Shown: piece by piece, positions 46,402 through 59,147 of the stretch
Layout: every line of letters begins with the position of its first letter
How positions within the stretch are numbered: position 1 is the stretch's first letter
Source: Rosa chinensis
Lineage: Eukaryota > Streptophyta > Magnoliopsida > Rosales > Rosaceae
DNA length: 64,000 nt
Direction of reading: 5' to 3'
NCBI RefSeq assembly: GCF_002994745.2
Contig: NC_037089.1
Span: 88,064,347 to 88,128,346 of the forward strand
The notes under the pieces: model-generated
What the model saw: only the letters and a program-made list of their open reading frames with translations
Told to the model about the DNA's origin: nothing
Database searches by the model: none
Made by a program: the position numbers and the translations under genes

Positions 46402-47266
46402 ATTTTTTTTTTGGTTCATTTTTCTCATTTCATCCTTATATTTGTCTTTTGAGATAACTTGACAAAATCTATTAATAATTGAAAACAATTGGAGGTCCAA
46501 CTAAGTCACTTTCATGTTTCTAAAATTAATATTAAAAAAAAAAAAAATGATGATAATTTTTTATTTTTTTTTGGGTCAAATGATGATAATGTGGAAACAT
46601 AAAATTATGGGCATCCACGATGATAGCGAATCTCAAGGCACGTACCATGCCAGCTCCAAGAGAGAGACCAGACTAAGATCTATGGAAGAACGTATTTTAT
46701 TATGTTTTGTTTCTTTCAAGTTTTCAGGGACCAAATTGAATTCAGAAATAATGGACGAAATCGATGTGTTTCTCTCTCGAACACGCACATAGATGTATGG
46801 TGTTCTTCAAAGTCTGTTCTTTTTTGTAAGCCAAGTCATGTTCAAATAAGTTTCAACTTCAACCAGAGAGTCTGTAGTCTGAACTCTCTGTCAATCTTAA
46901 CCCCATGCTAATTGGAATTCATTAATGAATATTAATTTGAAGGAACCACAAATTAAGCATACACATAAAAGAAAGAGCCCACTAGTCCTATAGCAGCAGA
47001 GACTAGAGTACCAAAAGCAAGATTAATTGGACTTTCAATTTTGGCCTTATTCTAAGTCCAGCTGCATCACTAGTAGTGGTACTACACGGTTGCCAAAATA
47101 TGCAAAGACCGTCAAACCAAGTAAAATTAAAGCAGATGCCATTTGCATTTGCATTTCTATAGGCAAGGAAGGAGTTCCAACTTCCCGGTCATAAGAAGAA
47201 CAGGATCGGATCGGTGGAGTTGGAATTGCTTCCATGTATGCTTTGTGCTTCCCCAGCTAGCTACCT
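46402..47266. other. Intergenic and NAC upstream region
   Basis: No coding exon supported. Short open frames at 46514-46911 lack signatures. Contains AGCT-repeats just before the NAC leader (47322-47336). Confidence 0.4.
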
Positions 47267-47267
47267 C

Positions 47268-47276
47268 ATTATATAG
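47268..47276 (+). promoter_or_regulatory. Possible TATA box of NAC gene
   Basis: TTATATAGC about 100 bases before the ATG at 47373. Weakly supported. Confidence 0.4.
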
Positions 47277-47372
47277 CTACCTAAATGGGTTCACTTTGTT
47301 CCTTCTCCTAGCTTCGGTTAAGCTAGCTAGCTAGCTAATAATTAACCAGAGAAAATAGTAGTCAAGTTTGTG

Positions 47373-48245
47373 ATGAACGGAGGAGGAGGAGTGCAGATGC
47401 TGCCAGTTGGCTACCGGTTTGATCCGACGGATGAGGAGCTTGTGGTTCACTACTTGAGGAGAAAGGTCCATGGCCTCCCACTGCCGGCTTCCATCATTCC
47501 CGACTATAACAACAACTACTACTTTGATCATCCCTCCCACCTGCCAATGCCTCCAGGTATTTAATTATTTAGCTTTGGTTCTGGGCATTCATTCAAATTA
47601 ATTAAGCAAATTAGTATGAGAAATCAAGTTTGAATTTGGGGGAAATTAAGTGCTTGAAGATCATATATAAAGGAGACATTTGATCAATTAGATATCTGTG
47701 TGCATTCCGCAGGCGAGACCATGCAAAAGAGGTACTTCTTCTACAATAGTGAATATAATGATGAAAAAAGTAAGAAGAACAACAACCGCAGTAACTATAA
47801 GAGGGCTGCTGCTGCTGCTGGTTGTGGTTCTTGGAGGTCTATTGGGAAAGAGAAGCAAATTGTTGCTACTACTCATTCTGATCATCAAAGCAGCTGCAGC
47901 CAAGCTCAATTAGCTGTCCTTGGGGTGAGGAAAACCTTGGTTTTCTGCGGCAGCCACAGGAAGAAGGAGACTAACCACCACTACCACTACCAACATCAAT
48001 ATGGAAGCCTCAGTAGTAGCCCTCGATGGTTCATGCATGAATATAACCTTCTTGGTTCTGAGGTGTTGGGAAACAGCTGGATTCTGTGTAGTGTATTTCA
48101 GAAGAGGAGAAAGCCTGCGAGCAAGAAAAGAGGTCGGACCTCAACTTTGGATATTACAGGATCAGGCTATCTTCCCAAACCTTCCAATTCATGTTCGAGT
48201 GAAATCACTACTCACGATCAGGAGGTCTTTTCCAAATGTTATTAG
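47373..48245 (+). CDS. Divergent NAC-domain transcription factor
   Basis: Two exons, 47373-47556 and 47713-48245, GT-AG intron, 238 residues. ATG at 47373 opens [20 protein letters not shown], then [22 protein letters not shown] subdomain A is well kept. Subdomain B (usually ending in PWxLP) is replaced by an Asn/Tyr-rich loop [13 protein letters not shown]. Subdomain C is weak: [12 protein letters not shown] and [13 protein letters not shown] in place of WYFFxxRxxKYxxG and GYWKATGKDK. Subdomain D is altered ([19 protein letters not shown]), while E keeps [10 protein letters not shown]. The C-terminal part is short and Lys/Arg-rich ([14 protein letters not shown]). NAC factors bind DNA through C and D, so DNA binding may be changed; a non-binding dimer partner or a decaying copy are both possible. 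The typical second intron position is absent. Confidence 0.8.
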
Positions 48246-49349
48246 TTAGGATGAGCTAGCTCATGATGGATGATGATGATCAGAAGGAAAACAACTTTAG
48301 TTAATGGGAAAGAGCTAGCCAAAAAAAGGCTTTTCAGTTTTCATGCATCTAGCCTTTAGTTAAATTGACCGGATCGCCATGCTAATTATGAGAGTTAGAT
48401 TGTGTTCTTGGAACAAATCCAAAATACCAGTTGGTTTCATAATTAACAATTTCTCTCTCTCTATTGGTCACCGTAACTTTTTGGCAGTTTCTTTCTGTTC
48501 TTTTATAAAATGGGGCTTAGATTTTTAGGCAAAAGATGATCTTAAATTAGAAAGGGGCAAATGTCGGGTGACTTTTGGATGTACTATAATAACGTCTTAC
48601 TCTCATTAATTTGATAGCATGTGCTAGCTGCTAGCTCGAACATTTGCCACTCTTCTTCTTCTTATTTTTCTCAAAAAACCAAAAAACAAAAAAAAAAAAT
48701 CATTTGCCACATTTAATTTAAGATCAGAGGCCCAAATGAGTGATAAGAGGGGGAATGGGCCGAATGGCTGGAATGGTTATCGTAGCCCTAGAGACACTGA
48801 TGGGCTTTGTTCATTGGTAATTTGTACCCCATAAATGGGTACTATCTAACAAATTTGTTTCGGAAGTTGATGGAAATCGAAGTCAATGATCTTCGATAAT
48901 CAATCTATATTGCTGACATAGATATCACGGACTAGATTTCCGTAGTGAATCTAAAAATTACAAATTAAGACAATAAGGCCATTAATGCAGGAAGTTAGCA
49001 ACGCGTACGGCTCTAAAAAAAGGGTTGGCTCTAATTAGTGTTGTGAATACGTGCGCAATGCTAATTATATCATCCGCAAACCTCGTTGGTTCCTTCATTT
49101 CAATTTCTAGCTAGCTAGCTAGCTAGCTTTGTATTTGCTTATCTTGTTCAGAAATTTAAAAATTTGAATTAGGATCGTGATTGAGACCGTAATCTAAAGT
49201 CATTAGTTCTGGTTCTGGGCAGTCGATCGGACTAATGATCGCTGTCCCAGGTGCCAGTACGTAGCCCTGCTCCATCTATCATCATTTTGATCGATCTGAT
49301 CTGTTCTGTTCTTGTTCGATCATGTCTCTCCTCCTCCATCTATAGAGGC
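48246..49349. other. Intergenic, nothing recognised
   Basis: Presumed NAC 3' UTR, then AT-rich spacer with an AGCT microsatellite (49108-49130). No coding exon seen. Confidence 0.45.
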
Positions 49350-49356
49350 TATATAA
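49350..49356 (+). promoter_or_regulatory. TATA-like box before the MGCG gene
   Basis: TATATAA sits only 40-46 bases before the ATG at 49396, leaving a very short leader; the real TATA box could be further upstream. Confidence 0.4.
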
Positions 49357-49395
49357 GTTCAAGTTGGACCGAAGCCACAGGTTATTATAGCCAAA

Positions 49396-50497
49396 ATGGG
49401 TTGTGGCATTTCCAGGTTTGGACGGAATTATGTGGGTGCAGATGACCAAAGTCCCGCTTCTGAAAGTAAGCCCCAGCCGCAGCAGGTGGTTGATTCCGTA
49501 AACGGCGTGAAGGAGAAAGAAAGTTCACCATCACCTTCACCGTCATCGGCACCCGCACTGGGATTAGAAAGACCAGAGATTGAGAGGATCAAATTAGACC
49601 GACCCAAAAGTAAGGAGGGTGCAGACAACAACGACAACAACAAACATGGTCATGAACAGCGGGATGATAGCATCTTTAACTATCCTCGTTCCCCCAGTTT
49701 TAGGGAATATTGCACAGACTCTGAAATTCGATTTGGGGTCGACAGCAGCCCGGACAATGATGGTGAGTCTATTAATTAATAGCTAGCCAGCTTATGAACA
49801 TGCATTTTCATGCAAAGTGGATTGGAAGGTTGGAAAAACCCTAATTCAGTTCAGTGCTTCCAGAAAACATAATGTTCTTCTGGTTTTCTGGTTAGGATAA
49901 ACAATATTGGGAAGAATGACATAATTGATCAACTGAAAAATCCATGTATATCGTTAAATTGCATTAAGGATTGACCCTCATGCATGCGATCCCTTTAGTT
50001 CTCATAAAAAAAGGATTTCTCATGGTTTGTAATCGGAATGAATTAAGTTGATGATGCATTTTAATCTGCAGGTGATGATATTGATACTAGTGGAACAAGT
50101 AGGAAAATTTGCAAATCAGCAATGTCATCTCCGACTCCAAATACACGAGACACGGTAACCTAACTAGATATATTAACTTGTTTATACCCACACATTTACC
50201 ATAATATAGAATGTATGTTGCATGCCCTAATCACGTCTCTGGGTGTACGTAATTGTTTGCTTGATAAACTAGCAGCTGGTGCTACAGCCGGGATCAAACG
50301 GTGAATTAGCAACGGAGGCTAAAGATGAGAGCAAAGGAAGAACATCAACGTTGTCAACAACGGGACTAAAAATTAGAAATGTGTTGGGGAACAAATGGGG
50401 GCGGAACAGTGGTGCATCAAGAATAAGATCCTACTTTCAAGTATCCAGTTGGCACAGAGCCCCTTTTTTCACTAAATCAGTTGCAAAAGCCGAATGA
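49396..50497 (+). CDS. MGCG-type small plant protein, predicted lipid-anchored
   Basis: Three exons: 49396-49762, 50072-50154, 50276-50497; 223 residues; GT-AG introns and continuous frame. The N-terminus MGCGISRFGR has Gly2 for N-myristoylation and Cys3 for possible S-acylation, predicting attachment to the plasma membrane. The rest is low-complexity and charged: a Ser/Pro run (about residues 48-60), an Asn/Asp-rich segment near 80-90, an acidic stretch around the first splice site (SSPDNDGDDID) and a basic, aromatic C-terminus (KIRNVLGNKWGRN, SYFQVSSWHRAPFF). I know proteins with this MGCG(I/M/V)SRF start as an uncharacterised plant family; no enzymatic domain is visible. Function unknown. 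An alternative acceptor three bases upstream of exon 3 (TAG then CAG) would add one residue. Confidence 0.75.
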
Positions 50498-52517
50498 GCG
50501 CGCATGCACGATACGTACTACATACGCTTATACATGCAAGCCAGCACTTAATTAGAGATGATGATCAATTGACAATCTGTTTCTTAATTAATCTCACGTA
50601 TTCTGCTAATTAATCTTAATTTGTTTCCTTTTTGTTCGTTCCTTTGCCCTGTCCTCTGTATTGGATTAGGTGCATGGGGTCTATTTGTTTTCTTTCCTTT
50701 TCTATGTACGTTCTCGTTGTAGCTTTCGTTCCCTTTTTTAACGGGTCTGCTAGCTTGTCTTCATGAAGCTTGCCCTCTTTTTTAAGGTGCAGGCTTTCCG
50801 AAGAAAAGAATATATACCTCGTTCTCACACACTACCGTAATCTCACTAGTACTCGATCGATCCATGGATGGACGTCCGAGTACTAATCTCCGCTTTTCAT
50901 CTAATAATCTCATTAAATAGTAAACCCTCTCCCACTTTACCGTACATGCAGCTAATCTCGATCATTAGTACTCGATCAATCCACTGCTACCAAAACACTA
51001 ATTATCTGCATATTTAAATATGTGTGAATAGACTTTCTCAATAAAATGTTTTACCTACGGTGCGGTGCACGCACAAATTACTCTTCGGTTGTCTTCAGAG
51101 AGGAGGACGCTAATGCTTTATTCACATAATTTTGGGTTAGTGTAAATATTTATTGTGGGCCCCACTATTTATCAACATGCATAATTAAATTTACATCAAT
51201 ATTTGTGAGTCCAAAATGATATTTTAGTATCCTAATAAGTGTGAAATATATTCCTAACTCACACTCTGTGAAAGAGTAATGAAAAAAAAAAAATTGCAAA
51301 ATCCATCAATTAATTAATAGTGATGGTGTTTATAGAATGAGTGATGGTAAGCCATAGATCCGTTTGCTTCGTGAAATTAACTAGTTATAGTGGCCGCCAA
51401 AGCCCAAACCTAATGCTCGATTCGCTTCTCGTTGGAAAATAGTGAAATAGCAGTGAATAATGTTGTAACATAAGTACATAACTATTGAAATCAATAATGT
51501 GAATAAAATCAGTGTGGAAAAGTTTTACTAGTAGTGATCCATGGTTGGAGCCTTGGAGGCTACATATGTCTGACTCAAAAGTGCAGGAGGCGACTGTTTG
51601 ATATTGGAAAACGCTGCTGCGCGCTACTCAATCGATGTCTTCATCAGCGTGTCCGGTCGTCGTGTCTTCGATGAGTCTTGATTTTCAATCACAATAATAA
51701 TAATAATAATAAATAAGGATTATTTCCAAGTTAATTTCAAGAAACGTACAGTATGTAGTACAACAGTACACGCCTTTTTATTTGAACTTTGACTCGAATA
51801 AAATGTCTCTATTCAAAGAACAATAATATCATTGTCTTCCATTTTCGGCCCCTCTCATTTTCTAAGTTTCCCACCTAATATTTAATTATTTTCAGAACCG
51901 CAATATTCATCTAGGGAAATTAGAAACTCCTCACTCATAGGGAAAGGTACACCAAAATCAACTCAAATATAACTTCTTCTTCTTTCTTTATCTGATCAAA
52001 CATAGCTTTTGGGAACGACGGAGACAACCATATATGCATTTAATTATTTATTTATATATAAATAGATTAGCTAAGTTGGATTATTTTCTTGAGAAGTAAT
52101 TTATATATAAATTAGTTAATCAGAGAGACTAGGCCAAAAATTAAATTATCTTGTCAATGATTGGCTGATTGCAATCCCTTTTGTAGCCTTTTTACTTTTA
52201 ATCAGTGTCGATCGGGTCAATATGTAAGATATATAGCTCATCGAGAAATTCCCTTAGAGAGGAAAGCTTCTAAATCATATATTTAAGAATGAGTGACTTG
52301 CGCGACCATACAATTCCTGTGCACCACCATTCCTATCTTTGACCTTATATTTTATATAGCATCTAGCTAGTTTTTTCAATATCAGTTGTTACACAATAGC
52401 AAATATAACAAAGGACTACCATTGCCATCCCGATATTCAACAAAATATAGCTAGCTATAGTATGGAAGATTTGATTATTTGTATGGTCCTATTCAAGTAC
52501 TGAACTTATTTTTGCTT
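50498..52517. other. Intergenic, no gene
   Basis: Presumed 3' UTR up to about 50.85 kb, then AT-rich spacer. An imperfect MITE-like unit may span about 51078-51279 (ATTACTCTT and AAGAGTAAT ends). An AAT microsatellite lies at about 51688-51714. No coding exon. Confidence 0.4.
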
Positions 52518-52534
52518 AACTGTCATTGACTCTA

Positions 52535-52962
52535 TTAAATATATTTCCTCTAGAAGAACTAGGTTTTGCTCCAAAAGATCCGGATTGCGTCTTGAGTACT
52601 AAACTTTTCTTCTTGTCCGGCGGCGCTCACCGGTGCTGGTTCGTCGCTTTGGGCTGCTGCCTAACGGGCTCAGGAATGCTAATGCCTCGGAGCTTTATGT
52701 GTGGGAGGTTTGGCCCGATGGTTTTGCCGGAATGGGTAGAGGTGGAGTCCGGACGACTTCTCTAGCACCTCTGGAGTAGTACCAAAAGAGGACTCTCGCT
52801 ATGTCTACGTACTCAATTGTCTAATGAGTGGGTCTATAGCTATGTATCATTGTGAGTACTACCACTAGCTTCTTGTCTTCGGCAGAAGGGTATGTACCGG
52901 CCTATTCAGGCTTGTGATGCAATATATTGCCACCCGTTTTGGGTTTGATAAAAAAAAAAAAA
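52535..52962 (+). mobile_element. 5'-truncated LINE, 3' tail
   Basis: A 428-bp insertion ending in an A-run (about 52950-52962), flanked by a 17-bp direct repeat AACTGTCATTGACTCTA / AACTATCATTGACTCTA (52518-52534, 52963-52979; one mismatch). A long target duplication plus poly(A) is the mark of target-primed reverse transcription. Content is a GC-rich 3' end with the TTTTGGGTTTGATAAAA finish common to plant L1-type LINEs. No coding domain remains in the copy. Confidence 0.8.
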
Positions 52963-52979
52963 AACTATCATTGACTCTA

Positions 52980-54790
52980 AATTAAACGGTAGAAAATAAT
53001 GAGACAAATGATCTCATCTGAGTCATTATATATGCTTCATTGTTATGAACCATTGAATTTATGAACATTATTCATATACTCAATGAACTACTTACTCAGT
53101 TCCGCTCAATTACTCTTTGATCTAAACCTAATATGCATGGCATGATGATGAGACAAACAAATCAATTGCAGCGACCTTATTATTCTCCGTCATTAGATTT
53201 AGACCAAATGTTAGTTGAATACAATTAAATAGATAATTCATGGAGTGGGTGAAAATGACTGTTGAATTCACATTCAAAGATAATTGAACACAACTGACTG
53301 ACTGAGTAAGAAATCTCTTACTACTTAAAAAAGACTATTGTTTTTCTAAACTAAGCAGAAAATTTATAAAATATGAATGAAAATGATATGAGAAATCAAA
53401 CCATTTATTGTATCCCTCAAGGAGAATATGTAAAAATTAAAAATGTGGTGATTGTGATCACTAATGTGTTAAGTCATTATTGTATGGTTTAAGACTACCT
53501 CACAGCTTCATTAACTGTCTTACAATAAAGAAATAAAGGAAAATGAAAATCATGAAACACGCAATTTCTCATACCATATAATCATTGTCAATTGTTTTGG
53601 GCTACCCTCTTTGCCCTAATCCGATTGTGGGACTGTCCTAGGGCTAGTGGTTTTTGGGCATGGGGCTTCATCCTAGGCATTAAGGTTTATTTATTTCTTT
53701 AATGTTGTTTTTTATTTATGTTATTTAGTATGTTTGTTCTTTTTGGGAGCAATGAGTTCCTCCAGTAGTTGTGTAGGGCTAGTCGGGCTATGTACTTATG
53801 TATGTGCATTGTCTGCTCTAGGTAGGCGGCAAGTTTCTTACTTCGTCAAATGGTAGCTATCGCTTAGTGGTAGGATGAAGCTAAGTGTCGTTGGATTTAT
53901 TCTCTAACGGCAACATAGTAAGAAAGCTGAGATTATAGTAATTATGTTATGTTGTAATCAGGTTACATATCGAGTTATCGTTCCGTTATGTCACCGTTAT
54001 ATCAAAGCAAATGAAGTAGCCAATAGTGCACTGTTTGCTAGTTGGTGCTTGTTAGAATACATATTTTTTGTAGAGATTCTTGATATTATTTCGGGACATA
54101 TTCTAGATGCTTATTGTAATTAGAGGTTTAGGCTCAATGTCCCTCCTTCCCTATATTTGACAGTTTCATTAATTAAGGTTTGAGAGCAGCCGCATCAGCC
54201 ATTTAGTAAAAAAAAATAAAACAAAAGTTATACGAAACGAATTATATCATCCTAAACTATTACGTGTTAATAATCTCGCACCACTTAATAATTTTGTCGA
54301 TAATTTATTCAAAAATAAAAAATAAAAAAATTTGTCGATAATTATAGTAATCGCAACCGTCGTCAAAAATCAACCAAAATAAATTCGGAAACATAGTAAT
54401 TGTGTATCTTTGTTTGACCCGGAAAAAAAAAGGTTGAACTATCTTTCATACACTGACTTGCGTCTTGCAAGGGATTTCGACCAAAATGGCGGGCAAAACC
54501 GGTAATTCGAAATGCAGTGGATCTGACCCACGCACCGGCACGGTCAAAGTAAGATAGTTATCGTTCCAGAACCGCTTCTTCTATGTCAGCAATATCTGAC
54601 TTTGACTGTCACTGAGTACAACCCAGTGGCCCGCTTGCCATCTTCCTCAACCATTTGTATAACGCCACGTCACAGTCCAACAGATCCTTCCCTGTACAAA
54701 TATTACTTGCTCTCCTCACAAGCAGTCCTGTCGCGGTGCCTGAAGCTACTCGCACAAGCAACCAGATTACCAAATTGCCCTTGACCATAC
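52980..54790. other. Intergenic; possible further LINE-like tail
   Basis: The 53.6-54.2 kb stretch is GT-rich and ends in an A-run near 54209, somewhat like a LINE 3' end, but no target duplication was found. Otherwise nothing recognised. Confidence 0.35.
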
Positions 54791-54799
54791 GTGCGCGCT

Positions 54800-55125
54800 T
54801 TTTCACACTCTCTCTCTCTCTCTCTCTGGTAAAATGACGTGAGAATGGATCCCACTTTCCCCCTTCTCGGCTCATTTTCTTGTTCTCTCATTTCTCTCTC
54901 TCTCTCTCTTCGTTGATCTGCTACGAGTCGTTTTGAATGATCACCGAGCTCGGCGCTCTCTCTTCTCCCCGGTCTTCAATGTCGTCCCAGTCATCGAATT
55001 GAACTCTCCCAGCCTTAGATTTGGAGTCCAGAGGGGGGAAGACGGAAGGGGATTTCTGATTCTCTCTCTCTCTCTCACACTCCGAGTCTTCGTTTGGGTC
55101 ATTGCGCTAGGGTTTTCAGGAGGAA
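54800..55125 (+). promoter_or_regulatory. CT-rich leader region of the BAR-like gene
   Basis: Three CT microsatellites (about 54805-54825, 54888-54910, 55058-55077) precede the ATG at 55126. Pyrimidine-rich patches near the transcription start are common in plant promoters of constitutive genes; no TATA box is evident nearby. Confidence 0.45.
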
Positions 55126-58100
55126 ATGAAGTCGTCTTTTGACAAGCTTCGGAGATTCGAACTGTACAAGAGCGGTTCTAAAGATAAGAGGAACTTTCAA
55201 CCCTCGGCTCACGTCGATGAGCTCGCTCAGGCTTCTCAGGTACTCTTCTCTTTTCCTATCAATTTCTTATTTTCTGTTTTCTGATACTTCTTACTATGCC
55301 CTAGTTTCCGTTACGAACTTGTGTACGCAAGTTTGGACCGTTTGTGTATCAGTCGGAAAAACGATTATGTGCTGAATCCGAATTGTAATTGTAAATTCAG
55401 TGTTTTGAGACTGTGTAAGCAGTTTTGAACAGTATTGGATCTTCGCCTCAGTAAATAGGTGATTAATTTTACAGTGAATTGGACTACTTTGCCCCCTAGG
55501 CTGTGATTACAGAGGAATTTTGGATCCGGAAACTATGAATTTCAAGTTTAATTGAAAAATTCGGGAGTTTTTGTAGTTATGTTGTAGTGATTAAACATTA
55601 GGGTTAATTCTGGGAATGAATATTTGGCTTTCGTCCGGTATTGCAATATTGATTTTGTACATTTCTGCAGGACATGCAAGATATGAGAAATTGCTATGAT
55701 AGCTTACTTTCTGCAGCTGCTGCTACAGCCAACAGCGCCTATGGTAACTATTTGCTTACTGTAATCTCTGCATCTGTTGAGTCACATAAGGCATCTTTTC
55801 AGTAAATGAAATTTCGTATTCCCTCTTTTGTTGATCATTTCAAATGTAGCAAATGGTGTATGAACCTATGAAGACAATTTTGAAATACCACGCATTCCTC
55901 ATTAAAGTTTGCTAAACAGAAAAGTCATGCTTACTCTTGCAAGGAAGGTCACTTTTCAGCTGTTATGGATCAGTGAATTATTACTGCACAAATAGATTTT
56001 ATGCACATGAGTTTTCAGTGCTGAGTTAAAAAATATTGTATACGGCAAAAACAGCTTGGTGAAATGACTGAAATCTTGGTTGCAAATCCTGTGAATTTGT
56101 CAGAATTTCAATTTCTTATTAGACGATGAATTTAATGGCATGTATAATTTTTGAGCCACTACAGTTACACACATTTGACTTGATCTGACTTTCAGAATTC
56201 TCCGAATCACTGCGGGAAATGGGTTCTTGTCTGCAGGAGAAAACTGCATTACATCATGATGAACGAGGCGGTAAGTCAATCTACTTCCTCATTCTTTTTC
56301 TTCTTCCGCCTTCTACTTTCTCTTTTTCATCCCTTTGCCAGAACCAAAAGAATTTTCTGGAGCTGAATATCATCAATTATTATTTTACTTTTGAGGATTT
56401 TGAATTTTTTAGGGATATTGAGGATACAACTTACATGGGCCTTTGTAATATACTGCAGGTAGAGTTTTTCTGATGTTGGGGAAAGTGCAGTTTGAACTTC
56501 AAAAACTTGTTGATTCCTATGTGAGTTCTAATTGCTTTCTTTTTTATGTCCTTTTCTCTTCTTTTCTTTTTTAAACAAAATTTTAGTACTGCACACATAC
56601 ACTTTAACCTGGTGTTAACTATTTGCTTTCTTTACTTCAGCGATCTCATATAGTTTCGACAGTCACAAACCCATCAGAGTCTCTTCTCAATGAACTTCGA
56701 ACAGTTGAGGTTGGTTCATATGGATTCTCTTATTTTATTTGTTGATGCCTAAAATAATCCCTTATCGCCTGTAGCCATGCTATGTGCTTTATGATAGATA
56801 TTTCTGCTGTGACATTAAGTACTCTATATGTGTTACAAATCAAAAGGATTTTTTAGTGTCTGGTGGATCCACACCTGCACTAAAACCTTGTTTGACTTGC
56901 ATAAGCCACCATTTAACTTGGTGGGATCTTCCAGGTCCTTCACTAATTGATTAGCATAATGATGAGCTATGCATGCCAAATAAGCAGTGAGCATAATGTG
57001 CCATCTGCTAGGTTGATGCTTGGCTATGTGCTTTTCAAACGCTTTAACTGGTAATATGAAAATGTAGGCTTTAAAAGTCAAGGAATGCCTAATGTGCCCT
57101 TTTTCACCTTAGAGTTGTTGCCTTCCTGGAGGTCCCAGTTCTCTGCACTTACTTATTATTTGTTCCCTTCTGTTCATTGGCTTGTAAGTAACTAGATGTC
57201 CCTTTCCTGTTCTATGATGCAGGAAATGAAGCGACAATGTGATGAAAAACGGTCTATTCCTTTCTCTTTTAACTTTTTTTTCTTTTCTTTTTTTACCTAT
57301 TTGAAGTAAAGTTTTTCTGAATATGGTTTGGCACATTATCTTCAGAGAGGTATATGAATACATGGTAGCACAACAGAAAGAAAAAGGGAGATCAAAACGT
57401 GGGAAGGGCGAAAGCTTTACTTTGCAGCAACTGCAAGTAGCTCGTGAGGAATATGATGAGGAAGCTACACTGTGTGTTTTCCGGTTGAAGTCCCTGAAGC
57501 AAGGGCAAGCCCGAAGTCTTCTAACACAAGCAGCTCGCCACCATGCTGCTCAGGTTTTCTTTCTATCTCCAACAAGTTTAAAAGTCATCACCTCCGGTTC
57601 TTCTAATAGTTTGATGCAAAACTAACACTCCAGAACCTCTTCTATTTTTGTATTCAGTTGAACTTCTTCCGGAAAGGACTTAAGTCACTTGAGGCTGTCG
57701 AGCCACATGTTAGGTTGGTTACAGAGGAGCAACATATTGAATACCAATTTAGTGGACTTGAAGACGATGGTGAGGATGATGGTGCAGATCATGGTGAGAA
57801 TAGCAACGATTCTATTGAAGATGGAGAATTGAGTTTTGACTATAGACCAAGTAAGCAGGGAATGGAAGTCTCTGCATCAAGGAATTCAATGGAGGTGAAG
57901 CTTTAATGTAGTTAGGAATCTGTGTTGCTTTTTGACAAGCTCTGTCTGTGGTTTGTTCACTATGTGCTGCCAAAGCTGTCCAACACTATATTACAATCAA
58001 TCTTTTATTTTATATTGCTTTACTTTGTCTTATTTCAGGTTGATGAAGTGGGCCATTTGTCTCCTCAAGCTTCAACACTGGAATATCCAGATGTATGATT

Positions 58101-59147
58101 ATATTGCCTTTTGATTGGTAGAATTGCAACTTTACTTTGAAGACATACATTCTGTACATATAATTCAATTACTGTATTCGTAATTCTTTCTCCTTGCAGA
58201 TAAATCTTGATCAAGGTGAACTCAAGTTTCCGAGTAGAGAACCAAGAATAAGCGGCAGCTACTCAGCCCCAATAGTTTCTGCAGATCCGAAGTTTGATCC
58301 CGCTGAGAGAGCTAGACAATTGCAACTGTCAGCTACACGGAGGCCTAACGCATATGTGCTGCCTACACCTGATTCAAAGGGTTTAGTTTCTTCAAGGACA
58401 AGTAGTACGGTTCCAGGAGTGAGGTCAGGTGGACGCATCCATAACTTATCGTACTCTTCCCCATTAGACGCGAAGCATGATAAGTATTCTGGTGATGATA
58501 CTGTGTCAGGAGCTAATTTCTCAAAAGCACAGTCTGTAGTCAAAGAGAGCCATAGTACTAATACATCAATGCAACTGCCTCCTCCTCCTCTGGCAGACGG
58601 ACTGGCACAACATCAGCATAAAAGACAAGCTTTCTCTGGCCCACTAACTAGTAAGCCATCGTCAACTAAGCCTGCGTCCTCTGCTAGTGGTCCCATTGTA
58701 TCTAGTGAACCACCTCAACTAGTTTCTGGTATGCTTCCTCGTTTACCAAATCCTCAGCCTTCTTCGTCTCCAAAAGTATCCCCAAGTGCTTCACCGCCCC
58801 TTGCTTCTTCACCCAAGATAAGTGAGCTTCACGAGCTTCCTAGACCCCCAGGTAGTTCAGTTGTCAAGCCAACAAAATCTTCTGGATTGGTTGGCCACTC
58901 TGCTCCACTGATCTCCAGAAATCAAGAACCTCACATTCAGAATAAAATCCCTTCAGCGCCAACAAATTTGGCATCTCCACTTCCAATTCCACCATTGATT
59001 ATTCCTAGAAGTTTCTCCATACCTTCGAGTAACCAAAGAGCAGTGACATTGCATGTACCTCGGCATTTGGAGTCTCCTCTAGGTTCAAGCAATCCGGAAG
59101 AAGTTGCTTCACCTCCATTGACACCAATTACCCTAACAAACATGTAA
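55126..59147 (+). CDS. BAR-like, proline-rich protein (At2g33490/At3g26910 family)
   Basis: Ten exons: 55126-55239, 55671-55743, 56196-56270, 56459-56520, 56641-56709, 57223-57251, 57346-57553, 57658-57894, 58039-58092, 58200-59147; 622 residues; all introns fit GT-AG and the frame closes. The N-terminal half (about residues 1-260) is helical and fits a BAR/AH-type membrane-curvature fold: MLGKVQFELQKLVDSYRSHI, QCDEKREVYEYM, FTLQQLQVAREEYDEEATLC, FRLKSLKQGQARSLLTQAA, then FFRKGLKSLEAVEPHV. A short acidic linker follows, then a long Ser/Pro-rich tail (annotated in Arabidopsis as hydroxyproline-rich glycoprotein, though there is no signal peptide here, so it is more likely cytosolic). Exact role unknown to me; membrane remodelling is an inference from the fold. 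Upstream neighbour of SKL1. Confidence 0.9.

Noticed and set aside
47698..47913. Hydrophobic open frame on + overlapping NAC exon 2
   Set aside because: Shadow frame of GGCTGCTGCTG-type codons; the NAC frame explains the region.
51078..51279. MITE with ATTACTCTT ends
   Set aside because: Inverted ends of only about 9 bases and no target duplication that I can find; could be chance in AT-rich DNA.
53580..54215. Second LINE tail
   Set aside because: Ends in an A-run but lacks a target duplication or any recognisable LINE coding; left as a note only.
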